A stretch of DNA of 64,000 bases from Mesodorylaimus sp. YZB2_4 (GCA_030248295.1 JASANH010000239.1:682001-746000); one strand, 5' to 3'. Shown: positions 45,682 through 57,897, numbered from the stretch's first letter. The notes: generated by a model from the sequence alone, not told the origin. Numbers and translations are program-made.

Positions 45682-46954
45682 CCGGTTGTGACCATAGCGA
45701 AAAATAATGGCTTGCGTTTTTTCCACGTTGATATTTAATCCAGCTTGACCAAACCACATCATGATAAAATCCAAGGCAGGCTGAATTAATTTCTCGGCTT
45801 CTTTAAGGTCTTTGAGCGGTGCAAATAACGACGTATCATCAGTGTAAGCAGGCAATAAAAAGTGCGGGAATCGCAATTTGAATTCGTGTAGAAGCGGATC
45901 AAGGAAGGCGATAAATAATGTCGGACCAAGAACACTGCCTTGGGGCACGCCTGACGACACATTCGCAGGTGAAGAAGCAGAACCGTCAACTACGACGTGT
46001 TGAGATCGATCAGATAAATAGGATTCCAACCACCTTATAATTTTCGATGGTATGCGACGATCGGATTTTAGGCGATTTAATAATAATTCGTGGGGCACAC
46101 GATCGAAGGCTTTCTTGAGATCCAAGAATATTTCAATAACGAATTTTGAATTTCTCGAGTTCAAAGAATCATGGATGAATTGTGTTGTAGATATTAGCGC
46201 AGTATTCGTGCCACGCCGCTTGCAGAAACCGTGCTGATTTGGAGATAATGACAAATATGAGCGAAGTAGTTTATCCATATGCCGCTCCAAAATTTTAGAG
46301 ACAATACAAAGCAGCGAGATTGGACGATACGACTTGACAGAATTTTTATTCCCAGGTTTCGGAATGGCAGTGATCTGGGCGCGCTTCCAATAATCGGGGT
46401 AAATGTCGTCATTGATTGATCGATTGAAGACAATAACCAGAGCCGGGGCGATACTCGGTGAAATTCGTTTGATAATAGGAACCGTCAGGCCATCGATTCC
46501 TGGGGCGCTTTTGTTCTTAAGCTGACGGATTTCTCGAGCAATAAGCGCCTTACTCACAGAATAATCACTAAAATCGTCTGTGTCAATAAAAGGGCTTTGA
46601 AATTCGCCATAATAAACATCATTGAAATTCTTGAAGAAATGTTGGTTCAAGGCGTCGGCTTTCTCAGCGGCGGTAATACATGGCCAATCGTTTTCGTCGG
46701 ACAACACAGGAATTTTTCGTTCGTCAGGCGACAGACCGCGATAAGCTGTCCAAAAGGAGGCCGGCGAGTCGACATTTTCGAAGGACGATTTGATAAAATT
46801 TGATTTCGCTTTTCGAATTGATATTTTGCATCGCGATCGTAGAGATGTAAAAATTCGGTGATCGACGACGGAGCCAGTCGATTTCCAAGCTCGAAACGCG
46901 GGGTTTTTCTGGCGAATGAGGACAAATAAATCTGCCGTTATCCAGGGGTTACAC

Positions 46955-47320
46955 ATATAATAACTAAATACATATAATACATACATATAATACATATAAT
47001 ACATAAAATACATATAATACACATAAATACATATAATACATACATATAATACGTATAATACATACAATACATATAATACATATAATACATATAATACATA
47101 CAATACATATAATACATATAATACATATAATACATATAATACATATAATACGTATAATACATACAATACATATAATACATATAATACATATAATACATAC
47201 AATACATATAATACATATAATACATATAATACATATAATACATATAAAACACACATAAATACATATAATACATACATATAATACATATAATACACATAAA
47301 AACATATAATACATACATAA
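46955..47320. repeat. Microsatellite, variants of ATACATATA
   Basis: About 365 bp of AATACATATAATACATATA with ACATACAATAC variants. On the minus strand it reads as a meaningless YVLYVLYVL-type open frame fused to the retrotransposon ORF, which explains the apparent 585-codon frame. Confidence 0.95.
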
Positions 47321-49135
47321 GTTCTGCACTCGTGGTCTCCTGGCGCAGATGTAATTCGTATCTTTTTCAAACTTAGCATATTTAGAATGTTGAGACATCA
47401 CGAGGACACATTCAAAAAGTGTTTCAGAAGGAAGGTAATAATTAGGCTTCCTAGTATTTCCAGTGACTGCCAGTCCGCAAGAAATAAGGTCAGAGCTCGA
47501 TATTATCATGATAAGACGATTTCTCAGTTTTGTCGCAGTGAGACAGACATGTCGAATTGGACTACTGTTGCAGGGGGGCACTGGGCATTCGAACGGCTGA
47601 GGTCTTCGATCACGGCAATGATCTCTGCGACTTCTGACTTTTGTACAGTACGCTTTTGTCACACGGATCTGTCGACTCGAAACCAAAAAAGTACATTATA
47701 TCGCAGTGGCTTCAATACGCCTAAATCTTATGCTCACGCTGACTAATAAGGCCGACCCCAAGTGGAAAAGTGGTTTTTTGAAGTGGGTTCGAAAAAAGGT
47801 GAACCTAAAACCACCCTGTCTAAAAACACGACCCTACCTAACCCAAAAACCCAAAAAATGGGTTAGGTTTTTGGTTAGATTGAGTTTTGGGACCCAATGT
47901 CGAACTTGGGCAACAAGAGTAATGCGTGAGAAAGATGCAGGAAAGGCAGCCGTCCTCAAAAAATTGCAAGAGTTTGAAAACGAAAATTAGAAATTATCAA
48001 AAATATTCGATTTTATGATTCCTCGAAGTCAATCCTTTGCATAAGGCTCACGAATTTCTTAGAATGTTGTTTAAAGCGAGACTTAAATATTTGCTCATGT
48101 TTTACGGTTACACAGTATAGAGTACTTTTATTATGCCAGCAAATAGTCTGGTAACTTTCAGCTGACAACGATGACGGATTTTTCAGGTTTGCCATTTTCT
48201 AATGTTAAGTACGATTTGCTGGCGCTTTAAATGGGTGTAAGCAGAAGGGGTTTACAAACTTATCGTTTCAATATTTTACAGTCGATTTGTGCACTCAATT
48301 AGAAGAAACAAATTTAAATAATTGTCGAGAAAACCCTCTGGAAACAGTGGCCACTACTTAAAAGTTCTTGTATACGTACCTTGTTAGGATTTGTCGCCAA
48401 GAAATCTTTCAAATTCCATTTATGACCATGTCAGCAAATATTCCAACAACTGTTAGCATTTCATGCCATGTACTAAGCCAAGCCCTACACAGCGCACTAG
48501 AGGGCAGGATCACATTGATTGACACACATGTCAGATGTGGTGGGTGATTGATAAACTGCACAGATACAATTATCACACTTTCTCATAGATGTTGGAAGTA
48601 TGAGACATCAACATGAACATTGAACAATAATTCGAGCGATAAGTGAATTTCGTGACACGTACATGTGAAAAACGTACTCTTTTCTTGTTTGTACTAACTG
48701 TGAATGCATGGGCGAAGGAATTTCTATCACGTAGCCTCGCCACCCAATTTTGAGAGTATTCTCTGCATGGCATTGGCCGTATGCGCTGTTTGCGAGTTGT
48801 GAGTTGTGGAGTTCTTGCTTCTGTCGGGTTTACTATACTTGCTCTAACTTCAGTGCTATTGCTGCCCAGCGAGCCTGTAACAAGTGCTTTGGTGGACCCG
48901 GTCCCTTTTTGGTCCCTTCTGTCGATATGATATGGCAGAAAATATAGAAATGGATATAAATTATGACAACATAAGAAAAACCGAGCACCAGCAACCAGCA
49001 TACCACACATCAGACAATGACAAAATGTTGAAAATCAAGTTTTTCTATCATCGATTAGATCCACCAGCGAAGGCAGCGAAGCAGTACATAAACTTTGCCA
49101 TAAAGTAGGCATGACTTGATAAATCACTCATGCTT
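47321..49135. other. Intergenic region with one GGGTTTTGG-type repeat
   Basis: 47770-47915 belongs to the degenerate AACCCAAA/GGGTTTTGG family (GGACCCAATGTCGAACTTGG here, GAACCCATTGTCGGACCTGG on the minus strand at 42190-42220). A short frame 48932-49108 with a true ATG (MAENIEMDINYDNIRK...) could be a small peptide gene but has no support. Nothing else recognised. Confidence 0.45.
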
Positions 49136-50137
49136 TTAATTTACGTTAGTCATATCCCTAACTTGAATCAACTGACTCGGTTGCACCCCAGATGTCATTG
49201 GGATATTTCTTCTGAATAATCGTCTTGCACACGATCGAAATTTCCGACTTCCCAAACTCAATGCAAAAGCTTCAGCCAGCGCGCTGGAAAGCTTTATAAA
49301 AGACGCGTAATAATACATTCTGGGTAAATAAGGTTTGCAAATGACTGATGCAGATGCCACAGAAACTAGGACTTCTCGTGCTGCGCAAGTGACAGCGTAG
49401 TAAGCCATAAGGAGCTTGACCATGGGCATGCAAGCGATTTGCTGTTTTATGAATGCATTACTGGCACTATTGCCGCCATCGATCATACGCCTTCGACGCC
49501 AGACCGCCAGCATAATTGCGTACAGCAAAACGCACAAGACAGAAAATGAAAGGTTATAGGTGCCATAAAATTGTAAATAACCTGCTGTGAATGGACTAAA
49601 AAAGACTGCGCAAATTTTTTTTTCTGCCGCACCTGCTGTTTTGATATCCAAAAGGCCAGCAATGGCTGCGAATGCGGCTAGTATATAGCAGAGTCTGATA
49701 AGGGTGTAGGCGTACCTTTTACCGAATAATTTATATTTTATTGGCCAAAGAATGCTGATTAGTCGATCCAAGCTTATACACCCAGCCAACACAACACTGG
49801 CCTCAATTGCCCAGGCTAAAACTAAGGTTCTGGACAGAAAACACCAAACTTGTGTTCGCTCGAGTGATATTATGCCAGTCAATTGTGCAGTTTCGTCGAT
49901 AGCATTTTCTAGGAAACCAATAGCAATAAATATTGAGCACACACTTTCGCCAGCAATCAGAAGAAAGCAAGGAGTTTGCAGCTCTTTGCTTTTACTGATA
50001 ACTGTCAGAATGACGATGTTGACTATTATACCAAAAATGCTGACCAAATGGATAGAAACCATGTTAAATAAAATATCATAAAGTTGAATATCGGTTGGCA
50101 AAGAAATATTTTCAGATAGATTTGTGAAGTTATTCAT
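49136..50137 (-). CDS. Orphan rhodopsin-class GPCR, srsx-like
   Basis: Single-exon seven-transmembrane receptor of 333 aa from the ATG at 50137. The N-terminus has three N-glycosylation sequons (NFTNLSENIS). TM1 has FGIIVNIVILTVI, TM2 CFLLIAGESVCSIFIAIGF, the TM3 end ISLDRLISILWPIKYK (LDRLI where most receptors have DRY), TM7 is weakly conserved, and the C-tail is short and basic (RKFRSCARRLFRR). The pattern KELQTPCFLLI plus DRLIxIxWPIKYK fits the nematode srsx chemoreceptor family, from recall of the family pattern. Ligand unknown. An upstream in-frame GTG was not used as start. Confidence 0.75.
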   Translation of the reverse strand: MNNFTNLSENISLPTDIQLYDILFNMVSIHLVSIFGIIVNIVILTVISKSKELQTPCFLLIAGESVCSIFIAIGFLENAIDETAQLTGIISLERTQVWCFLSRTLVLAWAIEASVVLAGCISLDRLISILWPIKYKLFGKRYAYTLIRLCYILAAFAAIAGLLDIKTAGAAEKKICAVFFSPFTAGYLQFYGTYNLSFSVLCVLLYAIMLAVWRRRRMIDGGNSASNAFIKQQIACMPMVKLLMAYYAVTCAAREVLVSVASASVICKPYLPRMYYYASFIKLSSALAEAFALSLGSRKFRSCARRLFRRNIPMTSGVQPSQLIQVRDMTNVN

Positions 50138-51849
50138 TCTTACCAAAAACGTTTTGCTAATGTCAGCTTGCACTCAACTTTTTCTCTTCTGAAATTCGCT
50201 CGATTGACTTGTGAGCAGGGTCAGGCAAGTTCTGATTTTATAGCGGAGCTTTTCGATTAAACAAGACAAAGTTCACGGAAAATTTCTAAGGAGTACTAAG
50301 CACCGAAAAAAGAAAAACTGGGCATGTTGCCGATGTTTTGAGAAACATAGTTTTAAACAATGGCAAGTTAGGCGTTCAAGACAGCGTGACCTCAACAATA
50401 CCCTTAATCGGAATGCCTTTACCTGGATTACTGTGAATAACCTCCATTAAGTGGAAAATATTGAGCCTATGCTTTTTCGCCTGGAGTCATCTAAAATTTC
50501 AAATGTACACTTCGAGCTAGGGATGACGTGAATAAGGATAAAAATAACAAAGCATGAAGCTTATTAGGCTAACTTGTCCTTTTGAGCCAATGCCCCTCCA
50601 TCCTCATAGAAGATTCCCCATCCATGACTGGCTGTTTTTAAGGCGGTTAGAACGAACGCCAGAAGGGCGAATGGTTGAAAACTGATTTTCCGGCAAGTAG
50701 CCTGGATAGACTGCAGACTGTAACGGCACAAAATTCACGGAGTGCACAATGTACGGTTGATAAGAGGAATAGTGTGCCCAGCCTTTGTCCTGCTTGTGGA
50801 ATATACATAGTTTTCGTAGAATCACTTAAAAGCTCGCAAGAACCAGACTTTATCAAATGTTCTTGCATAAATCAAAAAGGAAAACTGACTCAGCGAACTG
50901 ATCTCTCTGGGCAGCGTTCTTTTTGGAAGTTACTCGACTTTGCCAGCGATATGACTTTTAGAGCGAATGAAACAAAGTTCGCAGAAAGTTCCAGTCAGAT
51001 GATGAAAGAAATGAAAAATTTGAATCATTTCTCAAAATATCCACGAACGTGATTTAATCAATGGCATTTAAAGCAGGTGGGTGAGTGACCTTAGCAATAC
51101 CCTTCATCAAAATGCCGATATCAAAATTACAGTGAATAAGAACGCAAAGAGGGGGCCGGCGCTCTATGGTTAAAAGTGCGTTCTGAAATTACATGTATTC
51201 ACTCCGACCTGAAGATAAGAGCAAAATGACAAAGATAAGACAAGTGAAAAGTTTGTTAGGATCTCTTGTATTATCACCAGAAAGTCACCTCAATGCGGTG
51301 TGGTTTAAAATTTTCCTGCATCATTCGATAGAGCAGGTCAAAATGAAAACGCGGTTCAAACAGATAGGCAGCAGTGGATGACAAGCATCAGAATAATATA
51401 AAATAGGGAAAGTGCAAGAAAATCAAATTAACGTTGTGCCTAACCCGCCTAATACAAAAAACCAAGAAGCCAGTTTCCTTTTTCAACTAATCATCACCAG
51501 CCTTGACACTATCATTTAAAAAGTGATTATTTTCGTCTTTTAAACCATTTTTCGAAGAAATTCTGTAGCCTTGCGCGTTGAGCAGTTTTTCGCAGGCTTC
51601 AGGCTAAAATTTTTTGTCGCTGCTTGCTTCAGCTAACAGATTGCTCAAAGATGCTAACGCACTTTTAATTGTGTCTTTTTCAAGATCGGCTGCGCCTTGA
51701 CCACATTGTTCTGCCATGCGTGGCAGGTCAATGTGGTCAATTTCCATCCACTCATCCAATTCTGAGTAAATTTACAGACTCAGTCTCCATCATTCAAGTG
51801 AGTAAAAATACACAATAGAAAATCTTCTCACCTCATCCATCCTCCCTGC
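50138..51849. other. Intergenic region with a diverged direct duplication
   Basis: About 70 bp at 50370-50445 and 51075-51145 are imperfect direct repeats (AATACCCTTAATCGGAATGCC versus AATACCCTTCATCAAAATGCC, then ACTGTGAATAA or ACAGTGAATAA), 700 bp apart, suggesting a local tandem duplication. Open frames here, including 50675-51052, lack support. Confidence 0.4.
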
Positions 51850-52320
51850 CGAGTCAGTGACAATGAAAAAATCGTGCTCAGAAAAGGATAACTCAGGATC
51901 AGGAACGGCTCTCGCCACACAGCTAGAACTTCATATTCTCCAAAAGGACCCAAGCGGGTATACACACACCAATATATCATTATCACAACTGCGCTTTTCT
52001 ATGGAAAAACAACCACATCACTCAAAGAAATTCAGATTACATAATGGTCACAACTTCCAATCGATGACTCGGCATTTCAAAAGTTCGAAATAAGAAAGTT
52101 CTACCTTCACATTTAAATTTGCAAAAGCGTTGTCCAAAGCCTCCTCATAAATCACCAGGCAACAATTCGGATACTCCAAGCAACAGCTTGGAAGGTTGGG
52201 CCATCAAACTATTATCCAGAGTAACAAAGAATGACAAAAAATTAACTTTTGAAACATCAAGCACACAATTTACGCGTTTTTCACAAAAAGCGACTGGGAC
52301 ACCTGAAATAATTCATACAG
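51850..52320 (-). pseudogene. Decayed copy of the DEG/ENaC last exon
   Basis: The plus-strand string GATACTCCAAGCAACAGCTTGG at 52170 matches GATACTCCAAACGACAGCTTG at 52397 in the live last exon, and AACAAAGAATGACAAAAAATT matches GGCAAAAAATGACAAAGTATC at corresponding spacing. The corresponding minus-strand frame carries stops and frameshifts. A further weak match (TGGAGAATAT) lies near 51935. This looks like a partial tandem copy of the channel gene. Confidence 0.45.
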
Positions 52321-52334
52321 TAGAAACTTGATAT

Positions 52335-55300
52335 TTATGGCGTGACATTCTGGGCTGGCATAATCATTCTATTCCTTCGCACTAAACGCCAAGCAGCGAT
52401 ACTCCAAACGACAGCTTGAATAAAGGTGGGCAGGGACAAGCCGAGCATTAAGCTCATGCCATCTCCTAAAGTGGCAAAAAATGACAAAGTATCAAATTTC
52501 AGGACATCGCTTTCTATCCAATAATCCGAACTCATTGATATGACAAATTTATTGGAAAAAAATACAATGGAATCATTCCTTTCATGAACCAAGTCTACGA
52601 AACTGGTATCGGCGTCGTAATACCAAGTCTCGCAAAGTGGCAAGCATTCGCTTTGACGATTTCTCAAATTAATTAGCTAAGGAAGAACGAGAAATTTTTA
52701 AAAGATTGAAGCAACGAAAAGGCGTTAATATTACCAAGTCTTGATATTCTCCATTAGTCCCTTGCACCTTGACACTACTTTGAACACCACCATAATAACA
52801 GATGAACAAGTGGGCTGGAGTGCAAATTGTGCTGTCGTTTGGATGGAGGGTATCAAAATGTGGAATACAACCGCAGCTAGTCGACATTATCTCTACTACT
52901 TGGACTAAATTACATTTTGCAACGGTGTAGTTTTTTGGGATTTCAAATTCTTTGATATAGCTGTAAAAGTTGTGTAACTTAGCTTTCTAGTCGATGATCT
53001 CGTAAACGCAAGTTTTTGGCCGCTCTCCCTAAACAGGAAGAATTAAAAGTAAGGAGCATAGAGAATTTCAAAAAACTGAAAGAAAATTACGAAGAGAAAG
53101 ACACCCAAATTAATCATCCCATAAAATACCAAGGTGGGAACACGTGGGTGACATGTAGGCATGAAATCTTAAAATATCCAACTTAAGAAACGTGTCCCAA
53201 GTGTTCGCGATATGGGATGACACAGCTGTGATGAAGTGAATTGTGAACCCCAGCAAGTTGTGATAAAGTCGCGTTTCGTCCTTTGTCTGAAGAGTTTGAA
53301 TGTGGCGCCAATTTGTTGCGTGTGTCTCAAGTATGTCTGCTTGTGAGCGCGAGAATTTGATGTGGTGGCTGGCGTTGCAGAGCTTAGGCGAGTTCGCTCA
53401 CTCAGTCTCACGTGTGATGGCGGGTCTGGGTGGTTACTGTAGTGGTGACTTACTGTTGTAATTCTGGATGAATATTTGAATGTCGTTTTGCATCATAGAC
53501 ATATCGACTGATGCAATTATTTATCATATTTCGTCTCTTGCTAATCACTGTGACATAAGAGACTGTATCGCTGGGAATCTCGGTCATGCTATCAAATACT
53601 GTGGCGTATTGATTACCAAGCTTCAAAGTCAAGTCGGGGAATGTGCGGACATCCGCACTATTGATCGTGGTCTCAATCACTAATTGTGAATGCCAAATCG
53701 ACGAGGACTTCTTCTCTTTTAATAGCAACGAATTGACCTAAAAAAGGGACATTGGAAAACGTCCATGAGACATTGAAGTGAAAATTGGAGTTTATGGAAT
53801 TAGATGGATGAATGAAAGAGATGATGATGCTGATGCTGAGATCTTGAGCATCAGAAAGTATCTCGCTAGATTAGCAACCAGATAAAGGAAGTCGATTTTT
53901 GAGAGTGGAAGGCAGCACGACCAAAAAATTTTGTATCTGCTCATTTTGCCATGCAAAGCCGAGCTAACAGGGATGGGTTGACAGAAATTTAAAGATGTGT
54001 GCTGATGGGACCGATCAAAAGTGACATATATGTTCTAGTTTTGCATGCTGATTTCGAATCTACCATTATAAATTCCTTATGAACTAAAGTTTCCGAGCTA
54101 ATTGACTCCAGAATTCGAAATTTCAGAATCTAAAGCTTGCTAATGCTTCTTAGTTTTCCAGAGGAGACTATGTTTGGCAAACTGGCGTGATAGTAGACTA
54201 TGAATATTCTTATCCTACATAAAGCATAAGCTTGTTGTTGTGCCAATGACATTTGCACCACAATCCCCTCGTCACAGCGCCTATGCTGTCTAAACAACCT
54301 GAAAACATCATGAATCCTCGCGTCACCCAGGGAGATGTGATCAGAGTGATCGGATACTAATTAACTTAATAGACTATAGAGAGACCAAGCACGCTGTCAA
54401 TCAAAAGTGAAGTTCTCCTCCATGTCCCAATCTCAGTTCCAGGAAAGGTCGTACAGTCACAGGTTTGCTGTAGGTTGCACTGATATCAAATGCCAAGACA
54501 AATAATAAAGATAACCACGCGAACTCGACCTCCATCTCACTCTCAAATAGTCTGCAGCTAGGCATGGAAAGTGAGACATTATGCCTACTGAAACAATCCT
54601 ACCGACCTTCCAAACAACTGCCCCTAAAACAACCAATACTGAAGCCCCTTAATAGAAAACGCTTCTTATTTTCTGTCTTGCAGGGGATCCCGTCCAAACG
54701 AGAAAGATTCACACAGCACAGCCGACCTACCATATCCCGTTCGGTAATGATATGTTCCGCGTCGAACCTGAACCGGCAGTTTAAAATTTTTGTTGGCGCA
54801 TCAGTTTATGTCTGTAACCATGTCCCTGCGCGGCTAATTATGCAGATCTCAAAAAAATATCAGGCGAAAACCCTAATGTACATACTCACATTCAGCCCAA
54901 AGCACTTTGCTAATCCATGATCACGTTCTTGATCCTCGAAATCGCAACAGGAGAATTCGATACTGTTCAACTTGCACTTTTTCAGAAATTGGCGGCATTT
55001 GATCATGGCTTTTGAATAAAACGAGTCCATGCCTTTCCATTCTGCCCCAAACGCCTCGATTGCCTTATGTACGATTTCGTTGAGCGCCCAAGCGTATGGT
55101 TCGACCCAAGCCAAATCATCGTGCGGAGAGAAAGTTATGTAGTTTATGGTCAAATCGATCAATTCTTTAGTTGTCGTCTTAAACCGCGTGGCAATCAACT
55201 GCAGTCGGGTGTCCTTTTCTAACTTGAGTCTCACCTCGCCCAATTTTCTTTCAAAGAACGTATTGTTGATTCCAAATGCCATACAAACGTGCACTATGGG

Positions 55301-55699
55301 AAACGGGGCCTCATCCTCTATTTCGTACGCGATATCCATGACTTTGCTGAACTGACAGTACTTGATGACGGTGGGCACAACATAAGACAAAGTGCCACCA
55401 CTGGCCATCACCAGTACAATCACCCAAATCCACATCTCCTTCTTCCCTTTCGCGTGCAGCAGATTGTACAAACCAACGACGGGGATCCGCTCGAGGTAAC
55501 CACGAGCAGTCTTTGGCTTACTTGCTCCATGTTTGGAGTTCTCTTCTAAAATTTCGTCTTTTCTGCATCCAGCGTCGATTTGAATTTTGTGAATATCTGA
55601 TGCGTCATTTGACGTTTTGTGACAGACATTGCCGTTGTGTTTTGTTTGCGCTTGCGATGACTCCATATTCGCCGTGCGCTTGATGCTATACCCATACAT
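52335..55699 (-). CDS. DEG/ENaC family sodium channel subunit
   Basis: Amiloride-sensitive-type cation channel of the plasma membrane. Recognised exons: 55699-54890 (MYGYSIKRTAN to KCFGLN), 53737-53454, about 52997-52735 and 52676-52335. TM1 is WIWVIVLVMASGGTLSYVV, followed by FPIVHVCMAFGINN at the family's FPxVTIC position. The extracellular domain has NYTVAKC...CGCIPHF, ICTPAHLFIC and ECLPLCETWYY, typical cysteine blocks. TM2 is FFATLGDGMSLMLGLSLPTF with the G-x-S selectivity filter (GLS). The first codon follows directly on TTTTTCAG, consistent with trans-splicing. The join from 53454 (phase 2) to the third exon is not resolved: no acceptor found gives the right phase, so a small exon is missed or the gene is damaged there. 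About 560 aa. Confidence 0.8.
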
Positions 55700-57678
55700 C
55701 TGAAAAACAGGGTCTGTCACTCCGTCACATTCTTACTTATCGTTAGTCAAGTCACATCTTTCTGATGCTGACAGAGGCCTCTATGGAGTCATGAGGTGCA
55801 GTGCATCAGGCACTGTGGTGTGTCTGAAATCAAGACTTACCATATCAAATCAAACAAAATCGACTAACTCTGATTCACGTGTAACTTTTCTTCATTCACC
55901 CTCAATTAGGCCCTGGTGAAGAAAGAATAAAATGGCTGAAGGCATGATGGTGTGATTACGTTTACTTACATGCGAAACCTTAGCTTCTGTGGACGGCCAA
56001 AATGGGGACGAAAGCGATAGGAAATACAATAGTGGTCGTTAGTCGTTTTACTTGTAGACGACCAGACTTGGTGAATGCGATGATGACACTGACGATGAGC
56101 CTGAGCGCTGGCGCCCTCAGAGTGCAACTCAAAAAGTACGCGCGCTCCAGCAGACTTAACTGCTTACATCAAAAGTGCGCACCACTCAAATGACCTCACT
56201 ACATAGGCTGGAGTCACAGCTAAAGTTCGTCCGCAATCTGGGAAACCAAAACAACAACATGATAATACCACAAACATGTTAAGCCAATGGATCAAAACGC
56301 GCGTCACCTTAGGGTTTGTTCGCAAGCCCATGCGACCTTCGAGTCATCGCTGCAAGAACTGTGGTCTTGTGTAAATCTTCTTGGACGTCTTCTAGGACGA
56401 CGCCGCCTTTGTTCTCGAGGCTAGTATTGGAACAGCCAGGTTGGTCGCCATTGTTGGCTTATCATTAGTCGTGGTTGTCATGTGCTTGATCTTGCACGGC
56501 TATGACCAAATATACATATATGTGATCACGGATATCTATATTTATTCGATGTATTCGGATATCTAATCTGTAAGGTTCGACCCATGGGAAACAAAAATGT
56601 TCAACCCCCTCCCCCCATTTTCATGTACGAGCTCGATGCGCCTATGAGTGGTGATAGTGATGTAACAGTGCACTTTCGTGCACACGATTTTCACGGAATT
56701 ATCCCAAAAAACGTGTTTTTCGAAAGTGGTTGGGCGATATCAGTCATAAATCACTGATCTTTCGGTCTTTTTCGATCATCGATACATGAGCGTGTTCGCA
56801 AATAAATGAGGAATCGAATGCTACCCGCGAAAAGTCTCTAACTATAACCTATCTCGAGAAATTAGGCGCAAAAGTTGGAGATGCACTCAAAGTTAACGAC
56901 TTTCATATTTCTGCTCTTTTATTGTAAGTGGAAGACGGGGTTTGACCAGCCTGAAACATGCCCAGTCCATCTGGCCTTTCTATCCCTCATTGTATACACT
57001 TTGACTTCACATTTGATGTCCAAAGTTGCAAAAAACTGCAGCCGACTTCAAGTTTTCAGAAAAGTCTATGTTTGAAAATCTTGTAATACAGATCGTGCAG
57101 CCATAAGAATGGAATCGATTGGTTTTTCCCATTCCTGTTCTCGAGAAGCACATGGAAAGTGTGCGCGCAAAACATGCGCTCACATCGAGATTGGCAAGAG
57201 CATGATGCAACTTGGAGCAGGTAGAAATGAAAGGAGCGCACCGGCTAGTCATCCTGATCGTAGGTGTTCATTCCTGACAATTTAAACATAGCTGGGCTTC
57301 CGTGCAGGAAGTTTGGCGCACCCTGGCTCATAATTGCTGATCCGTCTCAGGCGGTGCTGATGATTGCTCTAATCACGAGTCTAGCACATTCGACAATTAC
57401 GGTTTATTTCGCTCGGGTACATCCTTCAGCCAGCGCACGCCAGTCGCGTGATGTGTTCACATTCTGTCCTCACACACACACCCTTCGCCCAAACAAAATT
57501 GATACAGCAGATGGCAGAAAGTGAATACAGTAGATATAGCACACAAAAAAACGAAAATCAGGAGCTCTAACATGCACTCCATGAAAACATCCAAGAAATT
57601 GCGCTTTTAGCGTTCTGTTTTTTGGAAATCTATCTTAAATACAGCTCGATCACAGGAGTTCGACGAACGATGGCCGTG
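55700..57678. other. Intergenic region with satellite and repeat fragments
   Basis: 56512-56550 carries TACATATATGTGATCACGGA then TATCTATAT, a piece of the 108-bp satellite of CENP-S intron 2. It is followed at 56570-56664 by a second copy of the repeat at 41683-41773. No gene supported in the rest; the 86-codon frame at 57264-57524 is unsupported. Confidence 0.5.
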
Positions 57679-57897
57679 TTAAAAGTATGATTTCTCGATA
57701 TTCTCGATCACCTTAACGGCGTCTTGGAGCGTTTGACCACGCAATTGAACTGTGATCGTCGAAACGTGGTATTCAGACAGGAAACATGACAGGCGTGCAT
57801 ACATGTCAGAGTCCAGCAGAAATCCTGCAAGGAACCTAGGGGCTGTGGCACATAGACCTACCTCATGGAAATACATCGTCCTCAGGAACGAAATGTC
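57679..57897 (-). CDS. Putative 3' terminal coding exon, unknown protein
   Basis: A 3' splice site (CTCCCCAG) precedes 72 open codons and a stop: FLRTMYFHEVGLC near the start, then YHVSTITVQLRGQTLQDAVK and VIENIEKSYF at the end. The sequence looks like a folded alpha/beta C-terminus rather than random, but I recognise no family. An internal GTAGGT would allow a shorter exon. It may belong with the exon at 60210-60483, with the intronless GPCR lying between them, but their phases (1 out, 0 in) need another exon. Confidence 0.35.
   Translation of the reverse strand, partial: DISFLRTMYFHEVGLCATAPRFLAGFLLDSDMYARLSCFLSEYHVSTITVQLRGQTLQDAVKVIENIEKSYF

Larger units (their letters stand above)
43340..46965 (-). 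mobile_element. Non-LTR retrotransposon (CR1/Jockey-like clade), 5' truncated, split by a DNA transposon
   Basis: Reverse-transcriptase coding runs on the minus strand from about 46965 to 45682 and continues from 44110 to the stop at 43445. Recognisable parts: the linker NPWITADL, fingers SAPGIDGL, catalytic FLDLKKAFDRV, GVPQGSVLGP, and YTDD where most relatives have YADD, then the thumb with YLGITFS. The endonuclease half is missing: the 5' side ends in a microsatellite at 46955-47320. The 3' end has a (TTGA)n-type tail near 43350-43370. The reading frame is intact on each side of the inserted element and in register across it. Confidence 0.85.

Noticed and set aside
46938-47379. Long YVLYVL/CIICII open frames
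   Set aside because: Translation of an ATACATATA microsatellite, fused by chance to the retrotransposon frame.
50604-51052. Possible small gene, including a 125-codon plus-strand frame
   Set aside because: No proper ATG at the frame start, no splice partner, and part of the region is a decayed direct duplication.
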